Assembly (NCBI GenBank): GCA_964584125.1 | Contig: CAZOYP010000081.1 | Location: 1-9,790, forward strand | Direction: 5' to 3' | Length of the DNA: 9,790 nt | Source of the DNA: Nitromaritima sp964584125 | Lineage (GTDB): Bacteria; Nitrospinota; Nitrospinia; Nitrospinales; VA-1 | In this document: one piece after another, positions 7,009 to 9,790 of the stretch | Numbering within the stretch: position 1 is the first letter of the stretch | Layout: every line of letters starts with the position of its first letter | Notes under the pieces: model-generated | Seen by the model: only the letters and a program-made list of their open reading frames with translations | Told to the model about the DNA's origin: nothing | Databases searched by the model: none | Position numbers and translations under genes: made by a program

Positions 7009-7238
7009 GGAAGTTTAAAAAAACTGATCTTTTTAACGAGAGATTCAGATACTCGAGTTGTGCTGTTCAAAGGAAGATCAGATTCAATCCCTTCAATATT
7101 TATCCATGCGTAGTGTCCATTCCAGCAATTTAGAGTTATTACAGTATTCCCGTATTGATCGTCTGAATTATTCAGAAAGACGGGGGCACTGCATTTTTCA
7201 CAATAGCCTTGAATTTGCTGGTTAGTTCCTTTTGCCAT
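7005..7238 (-). CDS. Small putative zinc-binding protein
   Basis: A 77-residue cytosolic protein of no family I recognise. Residues 12-18 (YCEKCSA) give Cys13-x2-Cys16, and LNCWNGHY (36-43) gives Cys38-x3-His42. Together these make a CxxC...CxxxH zinc-ribbon-like site, with a predicted beta hairpin between them (PVFLNN, NTVITLNC). The C-terminal third is polar and ends in KKISFFKLP. Evidence that it is real: the putative metal-ligand pattern, no competing frame, a -10/-35 pair upstream, and an ATGA overlap of its stop with the start of the FGE-like gene, which implies translational coupling. As first gene of the operon it may regulate or assist the two envelope proteins downstream, but that is inference. 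No Shine-Dalgarno is present; an A/T palindrome precedes the start. Confidence 0.75.
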   Translation of the reverse strand: MAKGTNQQIQGYCEKCSAPVFLNNSDDQYGNTVITLNCWNGHYAWINIEGIESDLPLNSTTRVSESLVKKISFFKLP

Positions 7239-7289
7239 GACAAAATTTTTTTAAAAAAATAATCTAACTTTGGATAAAATCTAAATATA

Positions 7290-7318
7290 ATTCTATGTTG
7301 AAAGAGTAGCTACAGCAA
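7290..7318 (-). promoter_or_regulatory. Candidate promoter of the zinc-protein/FGE-like/MFS operon
   Basis: Minus strand TTGCTG (7318-7313), 17-base spacer, TAGAAT (7295-7290). The -10 box matches five of six consensus positions and the -35 matches three. It predicts a leader of roughly 45 bases before the ATG at 7238. A second TTGACT box lies further upstream at about 7370 but has a poor -10 partner. Confidence 0.4.
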
Positions 7319-7407
7319 GCTAAATATGTTCTCTGATTTTTTAGGCATAGATAAATTCCGAGTAAAAGTCAAGTTGATTTTTTTGAAAGAGATTCTATAA
7401 GGCGAAT

Positions 7408-7983
7408 TTAAATAGATAAATTTGATTTTTGCAAAAGATCTTTGAGAAGTTCTATCGGTAGCCCAACAATGTTTGAATAAGATCCGTCATAACCTTCAAC
7501 CAAAAATGAGCCTTTCCCTTGAATTGCATAAGCTCCAGCCTTGTCCATCGGTTCTCCGGATTCAACGTAAGAATCGATTTCATTGTTAGTCAGCCTTTTA
7601 ATACGCACATGAGAAACACAAGCGGCAGAAAAAATTTTTAAATATACTAAGGCTAAGCCCGTGATTACTTTGTGTTCTTGTCCACTTAATTGTCTTAAGG
7701 TCTGGCGAGCATCCTCCGGGGTATTGGGTTTCCCGATAATTTTATTTTTTAAAACCACCAGGGTGTCTGCGCCAATGACCAAATGATGAGGATGGAGCTT
7801 TGCAACAAAACCTGCTTTTTTGCTAGCTAGTAATATTGCATTTTCTTCAGGCAAAAGATTTGTGTCGCAAGTTTCATCTATATTGCTCGGAACTATCCGA
7901 AACTTCTCTACGATTGTTTTGAGTAATTCAGTTCTTCTTGGGGATTGGGAAGCTAGGATGACGGGTGTTTTTGATTTGTCCAT
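7408..7983 (-). CDS. maf: Maf-type nucleoside triphosphate pyrophosphatase
   Basis: A 191-residue Maf/YhdE-family house-cleaning enzyme that hydrolyses non-canonical or excess NTPs to NMP and pyrophosphate in the cytosol. The phosphate-binding start ASQSPRRTELL (11-21) is followed by SNIDE (33-37), the conserved GADT (71-74, Asp73 being the general acid/base position), GKPNTPEDA (84-92), GEPMDKAGAYAIQG (143-156) and YSNIVGLPI (169-177). The SPRR, DKAGAYAIQG and NIVGLPI motifs are those of the subfamily usually active on dTTP and UTP. Length is normal. It ends 169 bases before the zinc-protein operon start and is divergent from the parvulin gene at 8137. There is no Shine-Dalgarno; a TATAAT -10 lies in the shared intergenic region. 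Confidence 0.95.
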   Translation of the reverse strand: MDKSKTPVILASQSPRRTELLKTIVEKFRIVPSNIDETCDTNLLPEENAILLASKKAGFVAKLHPHHLVIGADTLVVLKNKIIGKPNTPEDARQTLRQLSGQEHKVITGLALVYLKIFSAACVSHVRIKRLTNNEIDSYVESGEPMDKAGAYAIQGKGSFLVEGYDGSYSNIVGLPIELLKDLLQKSNLSI

Positions 7984-8042
7984 TTTTAGATATATTTTGA
8001 GATTGTTTAGTTCTATGCTAGTAAGCCTTGGGTATTTTATTT

Positions 8043-8048
8043 ATTATA
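8043..8048 (-). promoter_or_regulatory. Candidate -10 box for maf
   Basis: A perfect TATAAT on the minus strand (8048-8043), about 60 bases before the maf ATG. The upstream sequence is very A/T-rich and has no convincing -35 (the best is TTCTTT at 16 bases), so this may be an UP-like or activator-dependent promoter, or chance in AT-rich DNA. Confidence 0.28.
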
Positions 8049-8136
8049 TATTTAAGATGATTTAAAAGAATGAATCGGGTTAGATTGGGTTTATATTTTA
8101 ACAAAACGGTAAACTGAAAAGGTTTAAAATTTAATT

Positions 8137-8529
8137 ATGGCTGGTTCTTCTTTTCAAATTCAGGTTAGACATATACAAGTTGCTAATAAAAAAGTTGCTG
8201 ATCTTTTGGTTTCGACGATTAGAGAGGCAAAGTCTGGTGTGGCTCAAGTCAAGTTATTGATGAAACTTTCTGAAAAATATAGCAACTGTCGTTCAAAAAA
8301 TGATGGTGGTAATCTTGGTTGGGTAGAAATGGGTTGGAACCCTGAAGATCCCCGCTCGCCACGAGGTGGATTTAAGAAGCTTGAAAATGAAGAACTTCAT
8401 GACATCATATCTAGTGCTTTAGAAAAAAATGACATACATCAAGGATTGATATACGGACCCGTGCAAACAAAGCAGGGTTATCACGTGATAATTATAGCCA
8501 ATGAGTTTAAAACAGATCGGATTTTGTGA
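8137..8529 (+). CDS. Stand-alone cytosolic parvulin (peptidyl-prolyl cis-trans isomerase)
   Basis: A 130-residue protein that is essentially one parvulin domain, with no signal peptide or membrane segment, so it should work in the cytosol. Catalytic features are present: VRHIQV (10-15, His12), KYSNCRSKNDGGNLGWV (47-63, with Cys51 at the position of the Pin1 active-site cysteine) and GPVQTKQGYHVIII (107-120, His116). Relative to a minimal parvulin, the segment between LGW and GPV (about 63-106) is longer by around ten residues and contains NPEDPRSPRGGF, a proline/arginine loop beside the active site. No basic patch like that of Pin1 is present in the phosphate-binding loop, so substrate preference is open. 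It is divergent from maf and 48 bases ahead of the methyltransferase, possibly as one transcript. The only ribosome-binding hint is AAAAGG about 14 bases before the ATG. Confidence 0.88.
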   Translation: MAGSSFQIQVRHIQVANKKVADLLVSTIREAKSGVAQVKLLMKLSEKYSNCRSKNDGGNLGWVEMGWNPEDPRSPRGGFKKLENEELHDIISSALEKNDIHQGLIYGPVQTKQGYHVIIIANEFKTDRIL

Positions 8530-8577
8530 TTTGGACGAACAGAAATGGCCTAATAAAGCTTTTCACCCGCCACGCTC

Positions 8578-9567
8578 ATGAATAGCCCTTCTGAGACCCA
8601 GGAAAATCTTTGCCGTATTTGCGGCTCAAATGAGCATCATCCTGTTTACCGAATTCAGGAGAGAATGTACGGGCTTAATGAAGAGTTTTTATATTTTCAA
8701 TGCGTCCAATGCAAATGTTTGCAGATTGAAAAGTTCCCAGAAGACATATGGAAATATTACCCTAAAGGGTATCTAAGTTTTGCCACGGACCCGTCACTTT
8801 TTTATGGCAAGCTGATTGAAAGGTGGGTTCGTAGAGCTCGAGATAGCTATGGTGCACTAGGCAAAGGGTTTCTAGGGCAATGGGTGGAAAAGATCTATCC
8901 TGCACCGGAAGACTTAAAATCTTTGTCTCGCATACCTTTAACTAAACAATCAAAAATTTTGGATGTAGGATGCGGTGCCGGTACCCTTCTTTACCTTTTG
9001 TACGAAGCAGGATTTTCAAATGTGCTGGGGGTCGACCCTTATATTGACCAAGATATAAATTACGAAAATGGGTTATCTATTTCTCGCCGGGAGATTCAAG
9101 ACGTGGGAGGGTCATGGGACTTAATTATGTTCCACCATTCTTTTGAACATATGAAAGATCCACTAAAAATTCTTCAATCAGTCTCTAAATTACTTAGTCC
9201 TGGCGGATCTTGTTTGATTCGTATTCCATTGGTTTCGTCTTTGGCTTGGGAGGATTACGGAGTGCATTGGGTACAGCTTGATGCTCCAAGGCATTTTTTT
9301 TTACATAGTCTTAATAGCCTGCAAATTTTGGTAAGAAAAGAAAGGTTTCATATTGAAGATATAGTATTCGATTCTGATGAATTTCAGTTTTGGGGAAGCG
9401 AGCAGTACAAAAAAGATATCTCCCTTAAATCAGAGAAGTCTTATAGTGTAAATCCTGCCCGGTCTATTTTTAGCGAGAGGCAGATAGATCAATTTCGTAA
9501 AAAGGCAGTGCAGCTCAATATAGATGCTCGCGGAGACCAAGCAGTATTTTATTTAAAAAAAGATTAA
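8578..9567 (+). CDS. Zinc-ribbon class I SAM-dependent methyltransferase
   Basis: A 329-residue two-part protein. The N-terminus carries a four-cysteine zinc ribbon (Cys12-x2-Cys15 and Cys42-x2-Cys45, plus Cys47), followed by the YYPKGYLSF segment (60-68) often seen between ribbon and methyltransferase in sugar or polysaccharide methyltransferases. The Rossmann domain has motif I ILDVGCGAGTLL (127-138), the acidic end of strand 2 in GVDP (151-154), FHHSFEHM (185-192, motif IV region), LSPGG (206-210), and the RIPLVSSLAWEDYGVHW and DAPRHFFLHS segments (215-231, 235-244) shared by NDP-sugar and lipid-modifying methyltransferases. A role in modifying a surface glycan or lipid is therefore plausible; the substrate is not determinable. 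It begins 48 bases after the parvulin gene, with no Shine-Dalgarno, and ends 8 bases from a convergent gene. Confidence 0.88.
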   Translation: MNSPSETQENLCRICGSNEHHPVYRIQERMYGLNEEFLYFQCVQCKCLQIEKFPEDIWKYYPKGYLSFATDPSLFYGKLIERWVRRARDSYGALGKGFLGQWVEKIYPAPEDLKSLSRIPLTKQSKILDVGCGAGTLLYLLYEAGFSNVLGVDPYIDQDINYENGLSISRREIQDVGGSWDLIMFHHSFEHMKDPLKILQSVSKLLSPGGSCLIRIPLVSSLAWEDYGVHWVQLDAPRHFFLHSLNSLQILVRKERFHIEDIVFDSDEFQFWGSEQYKKDISLKSEKSYSVNPARSIFSERQIDQFRKKAVQLNIDARGDQAVFYLKKD

Positions 9568-9575
9568 CATTTTTC

Positions 9576-9790
9576 TCAAACGAAATTGTAGGCGAAACAA
9601 CCACTGGAGCATCGGACCATATAATGAGTGCAGGATTTGCACGGTTCCTTGACTTCGGTTTTCTCAAAAACATTGTTTAAGAATCTTGCGCCCATGCGAG
9701 CCGTAGCGATCGAGTTAACTTCTTTAAATTCACTTACGTTGCCTAATTGCATTTCATGAAAAGGAAAACAATTGAAGCAATCGCCTTTTG
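9576..9790 (-). CDS. SPASM-domain radical SAM protein (C-terminal part; 5' end outside window)
   Basis: Reading leftwards from the right edge (first full codon at 9788-9786), one frame is open for 70 residues to a TGA at 9578-9576. It starts KGDCFNCFPFHEMQLGNVSE and ends with CKSCTHYMVRCSSGC (50-64) and AYNFV. The CxxC-xxx-(H)-xxLGNVxEF block followed by CxxC-x6-C-x3-C is the ending of a SPASM domain, in which these cysteines bind auxiliary iron-sulfur clusters in peptide-modifying and some glycan- or lipid-modifying radical SAM enzymes. The radical SAM core with its CxxxCxxC motif would lie beyond the window. It converges on the methyltransferase gene, leaving only 8 bases between the stops. 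Substrate cannot be inferred from this fragment; proximity to a sugar/lipid-type methyltransferase hints at a polysaccharide region. Confidence 0.8.
   Translation of the reverse strand, partial: KGDCFNCFPFHEMQLGNVSEFKEVNSIATARMGARFLNNVFEKTEVKEPCKSCTHYMVRCSSGCFAYNFV

Noticed and set aside
9553..9577. A-run followed by T-run at the end of the methyltransferase as a terminator
   Set aside because: The only possible pairing is A/T between homopolymers with no G/C stem, expected by chance in AT-rich DNA.
1..9790. CRISPR array, insertion sequence, prophage or toxin-antitoxin module
   Set aside because: I saw no regularly spaced direct repeats, transposase or integrase motifs, or paired small genes of a known toxin-antitoxin family.

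Overview
This 9.8 kb window is an AT-rich bacterial chromosome segment. It carries eleven supported protein-coding genes (nine complete, one cut by each window edge) and no recognisable RNA gene, mobile element, prophage or CRISPR array. Signal peptides, a SurA/PpiC-type periplasmic foldase and a PriA/Maf/DedA/CutA housekeeping set point to a Gram-negative bacterium. The AT-rich composition and gene mix would suit a marine deep-branching lineage such as Nitrospinota or a deltaproteobacterial relative. That placement is a guess from general appearance, not a demonstrated affiliation.

Layout. (1) Bases 1-3337, minus strand: priA, then a YqaA/DedA-type membrane protein, then cutA (its 3' end lies off the window). 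Gaps are 27 and 15 bases, so this is a likely operon running right to left. (2) 3338-3531 is the priA upstream region, shared with a divergent small basic protein of 62 residues (3532-3720) that has the clearest Shine-Dalgarno sequence of the window. (3) 3858-4874, minus: an exported SurA_N-like/parvulin foldase with its own promoter, in which the usual first active-site His of the parvulin domain is Met. (4) 4982-7238, minus: a tightly coupled three-gene operon (small putative zinc-binding protein, exported FGE-sulfatase-fold protein lacking both FGE catalytic cysteines, UMF1/Atg22-type MFS transporter), with ATGA start/stop overlaps at both junctions. (5) 7408-7983, minus: maf, divergent from (6) a stand-alone, Pin1-like cytosolic parvulin (8137-8529, plus), followed by a zinc-ribbon SAM methyltransferase (8578-9567, plus). 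(7) At the right edge, on the minus strand and convergent with the methyltransferase, is the C-terminal 70 residues of a SPASM-type radical SAM protein.

How it fits together. Most of the window is ordinary housekeeping: replication restart, NTP sanitation, metal tolerance and protein folding. The part least explained by known pathways is the three-gene 7238-4982 operon. The genes are translationally coupled, but none has a partner of defined substrate, so a shared envelope or transport function is inference. No intergenic gap exceeds 200 bases, and I saw no convincing rho-independent terminator in any of them. Shine-Dalgarno sequences are missing or weak in front of nearly every gene, which looks like a trait of this genome.
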